Origin: Enterobacter cloacae
GTDB taxonomy: Bacteria; Pseudomonadota; Gammaproteobacteria; Enterobacterales; Enterobacteriaceae
Assembly: GCA_014169315.1 (NCBI GenBank)
Contig: AP022133.1
Coordinates: 3,410,001-3,474,000 of the forward strand
Length of the DNA stretch: 64,000 bases
Direction of reading: 5' to 3'
Numbering within the stretch: position 1 is the first letter of the stretch; every line of letters begins with the position of its first letter. Below, piece after piece: positions 15,201 through 25,794 of this stretch. The position numbers were made by a program, and so were the translations under genes. The notes beneath the pieces were generated by a model, which worked only from the letters and a program-made list of their open reading frames with translations, had not been told where the DNA came from and ran no database searches.

Positions 15201-16820
15201 ATGAACACAACACCCGAACTTCATTGCGATGTACTGATCATCGGCAGCGGTGCTGCCGGTCTCTCACTGGCGCTGCGTCTGGCCGAGCATCAGAGCGTTA
15301 TCGTTCTGAGCAAAGGGCCAATGAGCGAAGGCTCCACTTTTTACGCCCAGGGCGGTATTGCTGCCGTATTTGATGAAACAGACAGCATTGCGTCACACGT
15401 AGAAGATACGCTGATCGCCGGAGCTGGGATCGTGGACGAACATGCCGCCGAGTTTGTCGCCAGCAACGCCCGCCACTGCGTGCAGTGGCTTATCGACCAG
15501 GGGGTATTGTTCGATACCCAGGTTCAGCCAAACGGTGAAGAGAGCTATCACCTTACCCGTGAAGGTGGGCATAGCCACCGTCGTATCCTGCACGCTGCAG
15601 ATGCCACAGGGAAAGAGGTTGAAACCACGCTGGTCAGTAAAGCGCTTAGCCATCCTAATATTCAGGTTCTGGAGCGGAGTAATGCCGTTGACCTGATCAT
15701 TTCCGACAAGATTGGTCTGCCCGGCACGCGTCGTGTGGTGGGAGCCTGGGTCTGGAATCGCAATAAAGAGAAGGTCGAAACCTGTCAGGCAAAAGCCGTT
15801 GTGCTGGCCACTGGCGGGGCCTCCAAAGTGTATCAATACACCACCAACCCGGATATTGCCTCCGGTGACGGTATCGCAATGGCCTGGCGCGCCGGTTGCC
15901 GCGTGGCGAACCTGGAGTTCAACCAGTTCCACCCGACGGCACTCTTCCATCCGCAGGCTCGCAATTTCTTACTGACGGAAGCCCTGCGTGGCGAAGGGGC
16001 TTATCTGAAACGCCCGGATGGTTCCCGCTTTATGCCGGACTTTGACGCCCGGGGCGAACTTGCACCGCGTGATATCGTTGCCCGCGCTATCGACCACGAG
16101 ATGAAACGTCTTGGCGTGGATTGTATGTATCTGGACATCAGCCATAAACCGGCCGAGTTCATCCGCCAGCACTTCCCGATGATTTACGAAAAACTGCTGG
16201 GTCTGGGTATTGATCTGACTCGCGATCCCATTCCCATCGTTCCCGCAGCTCACTATACCTGTGGTGGTGTGATGGTTGACGATCACGGTCGTACCGACGT
16301 GGATGGTCTGTATGCCATTGGTGAGGTAAGCTACACCGGGCTGCATGGTGCAAACCGTATGGCATCAAACTCGCTGCTGGAATGTCTGGTTTATGGATGG
16401 TCTGCATCGGAAGATATTGCCAAACGCATTCCATATACCCGCCAGACTTCGCGTTTACCCGCCTGGGATGAAAGCCGTGTAGAGAACCCGGATGAGCTGG
16501 TCGTGATTCAGCATAACTGGCACGAGCTGAGGTTGTTTATGTGGGACTACGTTGGCATCGTACGCACCACTAAACGTCTTGAACGCGCATTACGCCGCAT
16601 CACAATGCTACAGCAAGAAATTGATGAATATTACGCCAACTTCCGTGTATCCAATAATCTGCTGGAGCTGCGCAACCTGGTGCAGGTAGCCGAGCTGATT
16701 GTTCGCTGCGCGATGATGCGTAAAGAGAGCCGCGGCCTACACTATACCCTGGACTACCCCGACCAACTGGCGGGATCCGGTCCGTCAATTTTGTCCCCGC
16801 AGGTTCACATAAACAGATAA
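15201..16820 (+). CDS. nadB: L-aspartate oxidase
   Basis: A 539-aa FAD enzyme that oxidises L-aspartate to iminoaspartate, the first step of de novo NAD synthesis. The N-terminal dinucleotide motif is [11 protein letters not shown] (about residues 14-24), and the succinate-dehydrogenase-like flavoprotein family residues are present ([32 protein letters not shown]). The C-terminal helical domain is complete. It is preceded by a NadR box and overlaps the 3' end of convergent trmN by 16 nt. Confidence 0.98.
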   Translation: MNTTPELHCDVLIIGSGAAGLSLALRLAEHQSVIVLSKGPMSEGSTFYAQGGIAAVFDETDSIASHVEDTLIAGAGIVDEHAAEFVASNARHCVQWLIDQGVLFDTQVQPNGEESYHLTREGGHSHRRILHAADATGKEVETTLVSKALSHPNIQVLERSNAVDLIISDKIGLPGTRRVVGAWVWNRNKEKVETCQAKAVVLATGGASKVYQYTTNPDIASGDGIAMAWRAGCRVANLEFNQFHPTALFHPQARNFLLTEALRGEGAYLKRPDGSRFMPDFDARGELAPRDIVARAIDHEMKRLGVDCMYLDISHKPAEFIRQHFPMIYEKLLGLGIDLTRDPIPIVPAAHYTCGGVMVDDHGRTDVDGLYAIGEVSYTGLHGANRMASNSLLECLVYGWSASEDIAKRIPYTRQTSRLPAWDESRVENPDELVVIQHNWHELRLFMWDYVGIVRTTKRLERALRRITMLQQEIDEYYANFRVSNNLLELRNLVQVAELIVRCAMMRKESRGLHYTLDYPDQLAGSGPSILSPQVHINR

Positions 16821-17542
16821 AACGCCTGGGTCAGAGCAGTGTAATCTTCGGAGTAACGCTGGTCTGGCCCACGGATCACCATCCTGTCGTTAAAGCACTC
16901 CCCTTCTTGTGGTGAAAGTGCCAGCAGCACGCGGTGAGGTAAGCGTCCTTCGGTGTCCGAAATATCGGTTCGTAAACGTAAGTTCCAGCCGATCTCCCGC
17001 GCAATCCCAATAAACGTGTTACCGGTATTTTCTGGCAGAACCACGCAGAAAAATCCCTCTTCGGAGATCAACTCTGCCGCACTGGTTAACAGCGCCTTAT
17101 GATCGAGCGAACCGGTATAGCGAGCCTGCTCGCGTTCCGGCGAACCGCACTCGACACCTGGCTCATAGTATGGCGGGTTACTGACGATAAGATCGTAACG
17201 GGCTGTTTGTTCTGGTGCCCAGACCAGCACATCCGCGCACTCAACCTTAATCCGGGCGGCCCACGGCGATTCATCCGCATTTTCGCTCGCCTGCCCTGCG
17301 GCCTGTACATCCAGCTCAACGGCATCAATAGTGACGTGTTCTTCCGTGCGCTGCGCCAGCATTAAGGCCAACAGGCCGCTGCCGGTGCCGATATCCAGGA
17401 TACGTTTAACACCTGCGACAGGTGCCCATGCTCCCAGTAAAATACCATCTGTGCCGACTTTCATCGCACAGCGATCGTGAGCCACAAAAAATTGTTTAAA
17501 CGTAAAACCATCGCGGCGCAACTGCGCTTTGAGTTGAGACAT
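16805..17542 (-). CDS. trmN: tRNA1(Val) (adenine(37)-N6)-methyltransferase (YfiC/TrmM)
   Basis: A 245-aa class I SAM methyltransferase that makes m6A37 in tRNA1-Val. The SAM-binding motif is [12 protein letters not shown] (about residues 49-60), and the adenine N6 catalytic tetrad is NPPY in [13 protein letters not shown]. The start at 17542 gives the E. coli length and N-terminus; a longer frame to 17869 would run into the srmB coding region. Divergent from srmB. Confidence 0.95.
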   Translation of the reverse strand: MSQLKAQLRRDGFTFKQFFVAHDRCAMKVGTDGILLGAWAPVAGVKRILDIGTGSGLLALMLAQRTEEHVTIDAVELDVQAAGQASENADESPWAARIKVECADVLVWAPEQTARYDLIVSNPPYYEPGVECGSPEREQARYTGSLDHKALLTSAAELISEEGFFCVVLPENTGNTFIGIAREIGWNLRLRTDISDTEGRLPHRVLLALSPQEGECFNDRMVIRGPDQRYSEDYTALTQAFYLFM

Positions 17543-17674
17543 GTCAGGGCAACCTTCTAAGTGAAACTGGAGTAGCATAGGGGAAAGCGAAGTGGTCGCA
17601 AAGCGATATCCATACAAACAGATGAAGATTACAGCCGTAACGTCTATAATCAGCGCCCCACACAGAGGTAGAAC

Positions 17675-19003
17675 ATGACTGTAACGACTTTTTCCGAACT
17701 TGAACTCGATGAAAGCCTGCTCAATGCTCTTGAGAGCAAAGGCTTTACACGCCCGACCGCCATTCAGGCAGCGGCCATTCCGCCTGCGCTTGAGGGCCGC
17801 GATGTGCTCGGTTCTGCGCCAACCGGCACGGGGAAAACAGCAGCCTACTTGCTGCCTGTCTTGCAGCATTTGCTCGATTTCCCTCGCAAAAAATCAGGCC
17901 CACCGCGCATTTTGATCCTGACGCCTACTCGTGAACTGGCAATGCAGGTTGCCGAACACGCGCGTGAACTGGCTGCGAACACCCATCTTGATATCGCCAC
18001 CATTACCGGCGGTGTTGCATATATGAACCACGCTGAAGTGTTCAGTGAGAACCAGGACATCGTCGTGGCGACGACTGGCCGTCTGCTGCAGTACATTAAA
18101 GAAGAGAACTTCGACTGCCGCGCGGTTGAAACGCTGATCCTCGACGAAGCCGACCGTATGCTGGACATGGGCTTTGCCCAGGATATCGAACACATCGCGG
18201 GTGAAACGCGCTGGCGTAACCAGACAATGCTGTTCTCTGCCACCCTGGAAGGGGAAGCGATTAAAGATTTCGCAGAGCGCCTGTTGGAAGAGCCGGTGGA
18301 GGTATCTGCAACCCCTTCCACTCGTGAGCGCAAGAAGATCCACCAGTGGTACTACCGCGCGGATGATCTGGAACACAAAGTTGAGCTGCTCAAGCATTTG
18401 CTGAAGCAAGAAGACGCGACTCGCACCATCGTATTCGTGCGTAAGCGCGAGCGTGTGCACGAGCTGGCTGAAATGCTACGTAATGCAGGGATCAACAACT
18501 GCTACCTTGAAGGCGAGATGGCGCAGGTTAAGCGTACCGAAGGCATCAAGCGCCTGACCGATGGTCGCGTAAACGTGCTGGTCGCCACCGACGTTGCTGC
18601 TCGCGGGATCGATATTCCGGATGTCAGCCATGTGATTAACTTCGATATGCCGCGCAGCGGTGACACCTATCTGCACCGCATTGGCCGTACCGGTCGTGCA
18701 GGCCGCAAAGGTATCGCTATTTCTCTGGTCGAAGCACATGATTTCCTGCTGCTGCAGAAAATTGGCCGCTATGTTGATGAGCCGCTGAAGGCCCGCGTTA
18801 TCAGTGAACTTCGTCCGACCACACGTGCCCCGAGCGAAAAAATGACGGGTAAACCGTCCAAGAAAGCGCTCGCCAAACGTGCTGAGAAGAAAGAGAAAGA
18901 AAAAGAGAAGCCGCGCGTTAAACAACGCCACCGCGATACCAAGAACATTGGTAAGCGCCGTAAGCCAAGTGCTGCTGCACCAGAGACGAAAACAGAAGAG
19001 TAA
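17675..19003 (+). CDS. srmB: ATP-dependent RNA helicase SrmB
   Basis: A 442-aa DEAD-box helicase acting early in 50S assembly with ribosomal proteins L4 and L24. Motifs in order: Q motif (GFTRPTAIQ), I (APTGTGKT), Ia (PTRELAMQ), II (DEAD in [12 protein letters not shown]), III (SAT), then RecA-like domain 2 with VI ([11 protein letters not shown]). A lysine/arginine-rich tail (about 385-430) binds RNA. A bidirectional-looking terminator follows. E. coli has yfiE and eamB next; they are absent here. Confidence 0.98.
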   Translation: MTVTTFSELELDESLLNALESKGFTRPTAIQAAAIPPALEGRDVLGSAPTGTGKTAAYLLPVLQHLLDFPRKKSGPPRILILTPTRELAMQVAEHARELAANTHLDIATITGGVAYMNHAEVFSENQDIVVATTGRLLQYIKEENFDCRAVETLILDEADRMLDMGFAQDIEHIAGETRWRNQTMLFSATLEGEAIKDFAERLLEEPVEVSATPSTRERKKIHQWYYRADDLEHKVELLKHLLKQEDATRTIVFVRKRERVHELAEMLRNAGINNCYLEGEMAQVKRTEGIKRLTDGRVNVLVATDVAARGIDIPDVSHVINFDMPRSGDTYLHRIGRTGRAGRKGIAISLVEAHDFLLLQKIGRYVDEPLKARVISELRPTTRAPSEKMTGKPSKKALAKRAEKKEKEKEKPRVKQRHRDTKNIGKRRKPSAAAPETKTEE

Positions 19004-19033
19004 AAAAAAGCCGGGAAATTCCCGGCTTTTTTA
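19002..19033. terminator. Bidirectional terminator between srmB and grcA
   Basis: AAAGCCGGGaaatTCCCGGCTTTTTT: an 8-bp GC-rich stem with a 4-nt loop, A-run on the left and T-run on the right, so it can serve both convergent genes. Confidence 0.85.
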
Positions 19034-19055
19034 TTTCGCCCCCGTGGCTGAAACC

Positions 19056-19439
19056 TTACAGGCTTTCAGTAAAGGTACGCGCGATAACATCGCGCTGCTG
19101 TTCCGGGGTCAGAGAGTTGAAACGTACCGCATAACCAGAAACACGGATAGTCAGCTGCGGATATTTTTCTGGGTGCTCAACGGCATCCATCAGGGTTTCG
19201 CGGCGCAGAACGTTAACGTTCAGGTGCTGACCACCTTCTACGCGCACTTCCGGTTTCACTTCCATTGGGATTTCACGGTATTCAATTTCGCCCAGTTTGC
19301 TGACTGGCACAATTTCATCTTCCGCAAAACCTGCTTTTGCTACTACACAGCGTGCTTCACCTTTCTCGCTGTCCAGCAGCCAGAAAGAGTTGAGCAGATC
19401 GTCGTTTGCAGCTTTAGTAATCTGGATACCTGTAATCAT
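19056..19439 (-). CDS. grcA: Autonomous glycyl radical cofactor GrcA (YfiD)
   Basis: A 127-aa protein homologous to the C-terminus of pyruvate formate-lyase. It substitutes for the oxygen-cleaved end of PflB and restores activity after radical damage. The glycyl radical site is Gly102 in [10 protein letters not shown]. Expressed under low oxygen and acid; two FNR boxes lie upstream with the spacing known from E. coli. Confidence 0.97.
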   Translation of the reverse strand: MITGIQITKAANDDLLNSFWLLDSEKGEARCVVAKAGFAEDEIVPVSKLGEIEYREIPMEVKPEVRVEGGQHLNVNVLRRETLMDAVEHPEKYPQLTIRVSGYAVRFNSLTPEQQRDVIARTFTESL

Positions 19440-19520
19440 GTGATGCCTCCCTTAGGCTACAGTAACGGGTGTCGGCCTCTCGCGGCCAATTGGTAAAACC
19501 ATTGTTGCTTGTGTGTATAT

Positions 19521-19612
19521 ATATCATTCAGGCATGGGTGATTTATTGATTTAAATCAACAAAAACACCAACCACATAAAGAGTGTGGTTTGAATTTATT
19601 GTTTCAGATCAA
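19521..19612 (-). promoter_or_regulatory. grcA promoter with tandem FNR boxes
   Basis: TTGATTTAAATCAA (19546-19559) is a perfect FNR dyad, and TTGTTTCAGATCAA (19599-19612) is a near-consensus second site; their centres are 53 bp apart. E. coli yfiD has FNR sites at -40.5 and -93.5, also 53 bp apart. A TATATA-type -10 lies at about 19519-19526, which would put the start near 19512. Confidence 0.85.
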
Positions 19613-19753
19613 TTTAGACACTTTACCAATTCAACTTATTTTGCATATTTTCAAAATGAATTTAGTCACTTAGACGCATTTTCAGCGTGGAATTTTGCGC
19701 ACCGGGTTTTAACGGGTAAGCTAAGCGCAGATTGAGATTCGCAGGAGAGCGAG

Positions 19754-20443
19754 ATGACAACACCTTTAACATGGCACGACGTGCTGGCAGCAGAGAAACA
19801 GCAGCCCTATTTTATCAATACCCTCAGTACCGTTGCCGCTGAACGGCAGTCTGGCCAGACAATTTACCCGCCACAAAAAGATGTTTTTAACGCCTTTCGC
19901 TATACCGAACTGAGTGATGTGAAGGTGGTTATCCTCGGACAGGATCCTTATCACGGGCCGGGACAAGCGCATGGTCTGGCGTTTTCCGTACGTCCGGGCA
20001 TTGCCATTCCGCCTTCACTTCTGAATATGTATAAAGAGCTTGAAGGCACCCTGCCCGGGTTTACCCGGCCAAATCATGGTTATCTGGAAAGCTGGGCGCA
20101 CCAGGGTGTGCTGTTATTGAACACCGTATTAACCGTCCGTGCAGGTCAGGCCCATTCCCACGCCAGTCTGGGCTGGGAAACCTTTACCGATAAAGTCATC
20201 AGCCTGATCAATGAACATCGTGAAGGGGTAGTATTTTTACTCTGGGGTTCTCACGCGCAGAAAAAAGGGGCGATTATCGACCGACAGCGTCACCATGTGC
20301 TGAAAGCACCACACCCGTCACCGCTGTCAGCGCATCGCGGTTTCTTTGGCAGTAATCACTTTGTACTGGCGAATGAATGGCTGGAAAAACGTGGCGAAAC
20401 GCCGATTGACTGGATGCCTGTGCTACCGGCTGAAAGCGAGTAA
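19754..20443 (+). CDS. ung: Uracil-DNA glycosylase
   Basis: A 229-aa family 1 UDG that excises uracil from DNA to start base-excision repair. It has the water-activating motif GQDPYH with Asp64, the uracil-binding LLWGSHAQ region, and the [13 protein letters not shown] intercalation loop. Length is as in E. coli. A 314-bp divergent region separates it from grcA, and a strong bidirectional hairpin separates it from convergent yfiF. Confidence 0.98.
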   Translation: MTTPLTWHDVLAAEKQQPYFINTLSTVAAERQSGQTIYPPQKDVFNAFRYTELSDVKVVILGQDPYHGPGQAHGLAFSVRPGIAIPPSLLNMYKELEGTLPGFTRPNHGYLESWAHQGVLLLNTVLTVRAGQAHSHASLGWETFTDKVISLINEHREGVVFLLWGSHAQKKGAIIDRQRHHVLKAPHPSPLSAHRGFFGSNHFVLANEWLEKRGETPIDWMPVLPAESE

Positions 20444-20445
20444 TT

Positions 20446-20480
20446 TGTTTTGTATGCCCGGAGAGCCGGGCATACAAAAA
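20446..20480. terminator. Bidirectional terminator between ung and yfiF
   Basis: TTTTGTATGCCCGG (20448-20461) pairs with CCGGGCATACAAAA (20466-20479) in a perfect 14-bp stem with a 4-nt loop, serving both convergent genes. Confidence 0.85.
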
Positions 20481-20490
20481 GCACAAATGC

Positions 20491-21591
20491 TTATGCTTTA
20501 TTCTGACGCCACCATTCAGCCAGCAGTACGCCAGTTGCCACGGAAACGTTCAGACTTTCCACATTGCCAGTTCCGTCGATAGAGACGCTCAGGTCCGCAC
20601 TGGACAGCGCAGCATCAGACAGACCATCGCGCTCCTGACCTAACACCAGCACCATTTTACGCGGCAGCGTTGCTTTAAACAGCGGCGTACCGGCATGGCT
20701 GGAAGTGGTTACGATGGAGTAACCCGCTTTACGGAACTGCTCAATGGCATCCAGTACGCTGTCACCGGTGATCGGTTGTACGTGCTCAGCACCACCTTCG
20801 GCAGTACGGATCGCCGCACCAGATTCCAGCAGTGCAGCATCCTGTAGCAGTACGCCTTTCACGCCAAAGTGTGCACAGCTACGCATCATCGCGCCCAGGT
20901 TATGCGGGTTGCCCACATCTTCCAGCGCCAGTACGCAGTCATCGGCATCCGCCTGGCTGACCCACTGCTGAACGGTGGTACCGTTACGTTTTTTGATCAG
21001 GAAGCACACGCCACCGTGGTGTTCAGTGCCGGACGCTTTGGTCAGTTCGGCATCGTCAACCACATGGTAGGCTTTACGGTTGGCCGCCATCCAGCGCAGC
21101 GCTTCTTTAAAGCGCGGGGTTACGCTCTGGATAAACCAGGCACGGACGATGCACTCAGGACGGCTCTGGAACAGGGCCTGGCAGGCGTTTTCGCCGTACA
21201 CACGGGTCTCTTCCGCACGCTGACGACGCAGCACTTCCGGGTCGATAAAGCTCTTACCGCTGATACCGCCGTGATCGGCTTTTTCTGGCGTTTCATCGCC
21301 AGGGGCGCGAGAAACGGTACGCCACGGGGATGAGTTATCACGTGAGAAGTCATCACGTGGACGGTCATCGCGTTTGCGATCGTCACGCTTACGGTCATCA
21401 CGTTTGCGGTCATCACCGCGGTTATTTCTGTCATCGCGGGCGGGGCGACGGCCACCGTCTGCACGAGAAGACGCCGGACGCCCGCCACCTTTTCCGGTAC
21501 GCGGATTTTGGGTGCGTTTATCAGAGTCATCATCACTGCGGACATACATCACTTTGACCTTGCCGCTTTTGTTTTTCATTTCGTCGTTCAT
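20491..21591 (-). CDS. yfiF: Putative SpoU-family rRNA/tRNA methyltransferase YfiF
   Basis: A 366-aa protein with an N-terminal low-complexity, highly charged region (about 1-95), a small RNA substrate-binding domain, and a C-terminal SPOUT (TrmH-like) knot with [23 protein letters not shown] and [12 protein letters not shown] motifs. The target RNA is unknown. The start at 21591 has GGAG 6 nt upstream; an in-frame GTG at 21603 is rejected. It is about 20 residues longer than E. coli because of a DDRKR pentapeptide repeat near residues 60-85, encoded by 15-bp DNA repeats. Confidence 0.93.
   Translation of the reverse strand: MNDEMKNKSGKVKVMYVRSDDDSDKRTQNPRTGKGGGRPASSRADGGRRPARDDRNNRGDDRKRDDRKRDDRKRDDRPRDDFSRDNSSPWRTVSRAPGDETPEKADHGGISGKSFIDPEVLRRQRAEETRVYGENACQALFQSRPECIVRAWFIQSVTPRFKEALRWMAANRKAYHVVDDAELTKASGTEHHGGVCFLIKKRNGTTVQQWVSQADADDCVLALEDVGNPHNLGAMMRSCAHFGVKGVLLQDAALLESGAAIRTAEGGAEHVQPITGDSVLDAIEQFRKAGYSIVTTSSHAGTPLFKATLPRKMVLVLGQERDGLSDAALSSADLSVSIDGTGNVESLNVSVATGVLLAEWWRQNKA
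21345..21425. repeat. 15-bp tandem repeats within yfiF
   Basis: Imperfect 15-bp units (for example CGCTTACGGTCATCA and CGTTTGCGGTCATCA) repeat in register with the codons and encode consecutive DDRKR units in the charged N-terminal region of YfiF. Confidence 0.75.
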
Positions 21592-21795
21592 GCTTTTCTC
21601 CACCAGCGCTGCGCGAAGCGCGCAGATTACCCGATGTGTCAGCGCATAGCCATAATTTCGTACAAAAGCCTGCGACTATTGTTCTCATTGAATAAAACGC
21701 ATTGTCGTTTCACACGGGCTCATTGATAATATGTAACATATTAGAAACATTATCGGCGTTCTGCCGCTGTCCCACGGCTCTATCAGAGGTTAGTT

Positions 21796-22215
21796 ATGAA
21801 TACCGTATGTGCCAACTGTCAGGCTCTTAATCGCATTCCGGACGATCGGATTGATGATGGTGCGAAATGCGGGCGTTGTGGCCATGAATTGTTTGATGGT
21901 GATGTCATTAACGCTACGGGTGCTACGCTGGACAAACTCCTCAAGGACGATCTTCCTGTGGTTATCGATTTCTGGGCTCCGTGGTGTGGCCCATATCGTA
22001 GCTTTGCGCCCATCTTTGAAGATGTCGCCGAAGAGCGTAGCGGAAAGATGCGTTTCGTTAAAGTGAACACCGAGGCGGAACGCGAGCTCAGCGCGCGTTT
22101 TGGCATTCGCAGCATCCCGACCATTATGATTTTCAAGAATGGTGAAGTCATCGATATGCTTAACGGTGCAGTACCGAAGGCCCCTTTTGAAAGCTGGTTA
22201 AACGAATCGCTGTAA
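21796..22215 (+). CDS. trxC: Thioredoxin 2 with altered active site (CGPY)
   Basis: A 139-aa TrxC with the N-terminal zinc module intact (C5, C8, C25, C28) and a complete thioredoxin fold including the cis-Pro loop (SIPTIMIF). The redox motif, WCGPC in TrxC, reads W63-C64-G-P-Y67 here: codon 67 is TAT at 21994-21996. The resolving cysteine is therefore lost while the nucleophile remains, which should abolish dithiol-disulfide cycling and leave at most monothiol chemistry. The frame is otherwise intact. A sequencing error (TGT to TAT) is possible. Followed by tapT. Confidence 0.95.
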   Translation: MNTVCANCQALNRIPDDRIDDGAKCGRCGHELFDGDVINATGATLDKLLKDDLPVVIDFWAPWCGPYRSFAPIFEDVAEERSGKMRFVKVNTEAERELSARFGIRSIPTIMIFKNGEVIDMLNGAVPKAPFESWLNESL

Positions 22216-22286
22216 CATTCGCGGGGCACATCTTGTGCCCCGTTCCTGCCTCTGCGAAAATGGGGTTTTCCCCCTGTATTTCGCTC

Positions 22287-22985
22287 ATGACTGATAACGC
22301 TGTCCTTCAACTACGTGCCGAACGCCTTGCGCGCGCCACTCGCCCTTTCCTTGCCCGTGGCAACCGTATTCGCCGCTGCCAGCGCTGCCTGCTGCCGCTT
22401 AAAGTTTGTTTATGCGAGACGTTGGCCCCGAGCTCGGCGGAGAGCCGTTTTTGTCTGGTCATGTTCGATACCGAACCGATGAAACCCAGCAATACGGGTC
22501 GTCTTATCGCCGATATTCTGCCAGATACCGCCGCATTTCAGTGGTCACGCACGGAGCCGCCTCAGGCGCTGCTCGATTTGGTCGCCAGCCCGGACTATCA
22601 GCCGATGGTTGTTTTTCCGGCCTCCTATGCCGGAGAACAGCGTCAGGTGCTTTCCACTCCGCCATCAGGTAAACCCCCGCTGTTTATTATGCTGGACGGC
22701 ACCTGGACCGAAGCACGCAAAATGTTCCGTAAAAGCCCGTATCTTGATGCGCTACCAGTGATCTCAGTGGATCTGTCTCGGGTCTCGACCTATCGCTTAC
22801 GTGAAGCCCATGCTGACGGTCAATATTGCACGGCTGAAGTGGCGATTGCGCTTCTGGATCTGGCTGGGGACACCACCGCAGCCAGCGCACTGGGCAACCA
22901 TTTCTCCTGTTTCCGTGAGCGCTATCTGGCGGGAAAAACCGTTCATAAGGGCAGCATCACAGCAACGGAGACGGAAAACGTTTAA
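22287..22985 (+). CDS. tapT: tRNA-uridine aminocarboxypropyltransferase TapT (YfiP)
   Basis: A 232-aa DTW-domain enzyme that transfers the 3-amino-3-carboxypropyl group of SAM to U47 of tRNA (acp3U). It has an N-terminal zinc-type cysteine cluster (CQRCLLPLKVCLC) and the DTW-family signature in LDGTWTEARKM. The start at 22287 gives the E. coli length; the longer in-frame extension to 22233 overlaps the trxC trailer. It lies 35 bp upstream of patZ. Confidence 0.93.
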   Translation: MTDNAVLQLRAERLARATRPFLARGNRIRRCQRCLLPLKVCLCETLAPSSAESRFCLVMFDTEPMKPSNTGRLIADILPDTAAFQWSRTEPPQALLDLVASPDYQPMVVFPASYAGEQRQVLSTPPSGKPPLFIMLDGTWTEARKMFRKSPYLDALPVISVDLSRVSTYRLREAHADGQYCTAEVAIALLDLAGDTTAASALGNHFSCFRERYLAGKTVHKGSITATETENV

Positions 22986-23020
22986 AATCATCAGGCCGCT
23001 TGCATTCACAGGAGAGTTGC

Positions 23021-25684
23021 ATGAGCCAGCGAGGGTTAGAAGCGCTATTACGTCCTAAATCCATTGCCGTTATTGGTGCATCAATGAAACCAGACCGCGC
23101 AGGTTATCTGATGATGCGCAACCTGCTGGCGGGTGGATTTAATGGCCCCGTCATGCCCGTTACGCCCACGTATAAAGCCGTTCAGGGTGTACTGGCATGG
23201 CCAGATGTACAAAGCCTGCCTTTTGTACCCGACCTTGCCATTCTGTGTACGCACGCGAAACGTAATCCGGAGCTGCTGGAATCGCTTGGCAAGAAAGGAT
23301 GTAAAACCTGTATTATCCTTTCGTCTCCTCCTGAACAACAACCTGAGCTGTTGGCATGTGCCAGCCGCTACCAGATGCGCATTCTTGGCCCCAACAGTCT
23401 GGGTCTGCTCGCGCCCTGGCAGGGACTGAATGCCAGTTTCTCCCCGGTACCCATCAGCAAAGGTAAACTCGCCTTTATTTCCCAGTCGGCCGCCGTATCA
23501 AACACGATCCTCGACTGGGCACAACAGAGGGAGATGGGGTTTTCCTATTTCATCGCACTGGGTGACAGCCTGGATATCGATGTCGATGAACTGCTGGATT
23601 TTCTGGCACGTGATAGCAAGACCAGCGCCATTCTTCTCTATCTTGAGCACCTCAGTGATGCCCGCCGTTTTGTGTCTGCATCACGTAGCGCGTCCCGCAA
23701 TAAGCCAATCCTGGTTATCAAAAGCGGACGTAGCCCCGCCGCTCAGCGCCTGCTGCATTCACATTCCGGTATGGATCCCGCCTGGGACGCCGCAATCCAG
23801 CGCGCGGGTTTGTTGCGGGTACAAGATACGCACGAACTTTTTTCTGCCGTTGAGACGTTAAGTCATATGCGGCCATTACGCGGTGAAAAACTCATGATAG
23901 TCAGCAATGGTGCAGCCCCGGCAGCACTGGCCCTGGATGAGCTGTGGCTGCGCAATGGCAAGCTGGCAACACTGGGGGAAGAGACGCTGCAGCGCCTGAG
24001 TGAGGCTTTACCGGCAAGCGTTTCGCCCGGCAACCCACTCGATTTGCGAGATGATGCCAGCAGCGAACGCTATATCAAGGCCATATCCATTTTACTGGAT
24101 AGCCAGGACTTTGATGCGCTGATGATTATCCATTCACCCAGCGCAGTAGCACCAGGCAGTGAAAGTGCGCGTGCGCTGATTGAGGCAGTACGGAACCATC
24201 CTCGCGGTAAATACGTCACTCTGTTGACCAACTGGTGCGGCGAATTTTCCTCTCAGGAGGCACGACGTCTGTTCAGTGAAGCCGGGCTACCAACATATCG
24301 CACGCCGGAAGGCACCATTACCGCATTTATGCATATGGTGGAGTACCGCCGGAACCAGAAGCAACTGCGTGAAACGCCTGCATTACCTGGTAACCTGATG
24401 GCGAATTCCGTCGATGTCCACAGGCTGTTACAGCAGGCTATCGAAGAAGGCGCTACGTCGCTTGATACTCACGAGGTGCAACCTATTCTTGGCAGCTATG
24501 GGATGCAAACGCTGCCAACGTGGATTGCCAGCGACAGTGCCGAAGCGGTTCATATTGCCGAGCAGATTGGCTACCCGGTCGCCCTGAAGCTCCGCTCGCC
24601 CGATATCCCGCATAAGTCGGATATTCAGGGGGTGATGTTGTACCTGCGCACGGCGGCGGAAGTGCAGCAGGCGGCAGAGGCCATTATCGATCGCGCTAAG
24701 ATGGCCTGGCCACAGGCGAGGATCCACGGGCTACTGGTGCAGAGCATGGCCAACCGTGCGGGTGCTCAGGAGCTGCGGGTGGTGGTTGAGCACGATCCCG
24801 TCTTTGGTCCGCTCATCATGCTGGGAGAAGGCGGCGTTGACTGGCGTCCAGAGGAACAGGCGGTGGTCGCTTTACCGCCGCTCAATATGAACCTGGCGCG
24901 ATACCTGGTTATTCAGGCGATAAAAAGCAAGAAAATCCGTGGCCGAAGTGCCCTGCGTCCACTCGATATTGCCGGGTTAAGCCAGTTTTTGGTACAGGTT
25001 TCTAACCTGATTGTCGATTGCGCAGAGATCCAACGGCTGGACATTCATCCGCTGCTCGCCTCCGGCAATGAGTTTACTGCGCTGGACGTCACGCTGGATA
25101 TTGCACCTTTCGAAGGAGACAGAGAAAGTCGTCTCGCGATCCGTCCGTATCCTTTGCAACTTGAAGAGTGGGTAGAGATGAAAAACGGAGAGCGTGCGCT
25201 CTTTCGTCCCATCCTGCCGGAAGACGAACCGCAATTGCGGGTGTTTATCTCTCAGGTCACCAAAGAGGATCTTTACTATCGCTACTTTAGCGAAATCAAT
25301 GAATTTACCCATGACGATTTAGCCAATATGACCCAGATCGACTACGATCGAGAAATGGCGTTTGTGGCCGTTCGTCGTACCGATCAGGGAGATGAGATCC
25401 TCGGCGTGACGCGCGCTATTTCCGACCCGGATAATGTCGATGCGGAATTTGCCGTGCTGGTACGTTCTGATTTAAAAGGTCTGGGTCTGGGACGGCGGCT
25501 GCTGGAAAAACTCATCAGTTATACGCGCGATCACGGATTGTTACGCCTGAATGGCATTACTATGCCTAACAATCGCGGTATGGTGACCCTGGCGCGAAAA
25601 CTTGGATTTGACGTTGATATTCAACTGGACGAAGGGATTGTTGCCCTGTCGCTCAGGCTGACATCAGCGGATAAACAAGAGTAA
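23021..25684 (+). CDS. patZ: Protein lysine acetyltransferase PatZ (Pka/YfiQ)
   Basis: An 887-aa protein with an N-terminal NDP-forming acyl-CoA synthetase-like region (CoA-binding domain from MSQRGLEALLRPKSIAVIGAS, then an ATP-grasp domain, about 490-690) that is catalytically inactive in the family. A C-terminal GNAT domain (about 720-880) carries the acetyl-CoA loop RSDLKGLGLGRRL. It acetylates lysines of metabolic enzymes such as acetyl-CoA synthetase. The start at 23021 has GGAG 6-7 nt upstream. Confidence 0.96.
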   Translation: MSQRGLEALLRPKSIAVIGASMKPDRAGYLMMRNLLAGGFNGPVMPVTPTYKAVQGVLAWPDVQSLPFVPDLAILCTHAKRNPELLESLGKKGCKTCIILSSPPEQQPELLACASRYQMRILGPNSLGLLAPWQGLNASFSPVPISKGKLAFISQSAAVSNTILDWAQQREMGFSYFIALGDSLDIDVDELLDFLARDSKTSAILLYLEHLSDARRFVSASRSASRNKPILVIKSGRSPAAQRLLHSHSGMDPAWDAAIQRAGLLRVQDTHELFSAVETLSHMRPLRGEKLMIVSNGAAPAALALDELWLRNGKLATLGEETLQRLSEALPASVSPGNPLDLRDDASSERYIKAISILLDSQDFDALMIIHSPSAVAPGSESARALIEAVRNHPRGKYVTLLTNWCGEFSSQEARRLFSEAGLPTYRTPEGTITAFMHMVEYRRNQKQLRETPALPGNLMANSVDVHRLLQQAIEEGATSLDTHEVQPILGSYGMQTLPTWIASDSAEAVHIAEQIGYPVALKLRSPDIPHKSDIQGVMLYLRTAAEVQQAAEAIIDRAKMAWPQARIHGLLVQSMANRAGAQELRVVVEHDPVFGPLIMLGEGGVDWRPEEQAVVALPPLNMNLARYLVIQAIKSKKIRGRSALRPLDIAGLSQFLVQVSNLIVDCAEIQRLDIHPLLASGNEFTALDVTLDIAPFEGDRESRLAIRPYPLQLEEWVEMKNGERALFRPILPEDEPQLRVFISQVTKEDLYYRYFSEINEFTHDDLANMTQIDYDREMAFVAVRRTDQGDEILGVTRAISDPDNVDAEFAVLVRSDLKGLGLGRRLLEKLISYTRDHGLLRLNGITMPNNRGMVTLARKLGFDVDIQLDEGIVALSLRLTSADKQE

Positions 25685-25794
25685 GCTACTGGAAATGTTA
25701 ACCACTTTGGACGGTACTGGTGGTATCATTGTCTGCTTATGTTGTTTGCATGGTACAGACAACCCTTCAATGAACAGAGAAGAAACGCACTGTG

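Noticed and set aside
16805..17869. 354-aa version of trmN
   Set aside because: The extension would run through the trmN-srmB promoter region and into srmB; the 245-aa form equals the family length.
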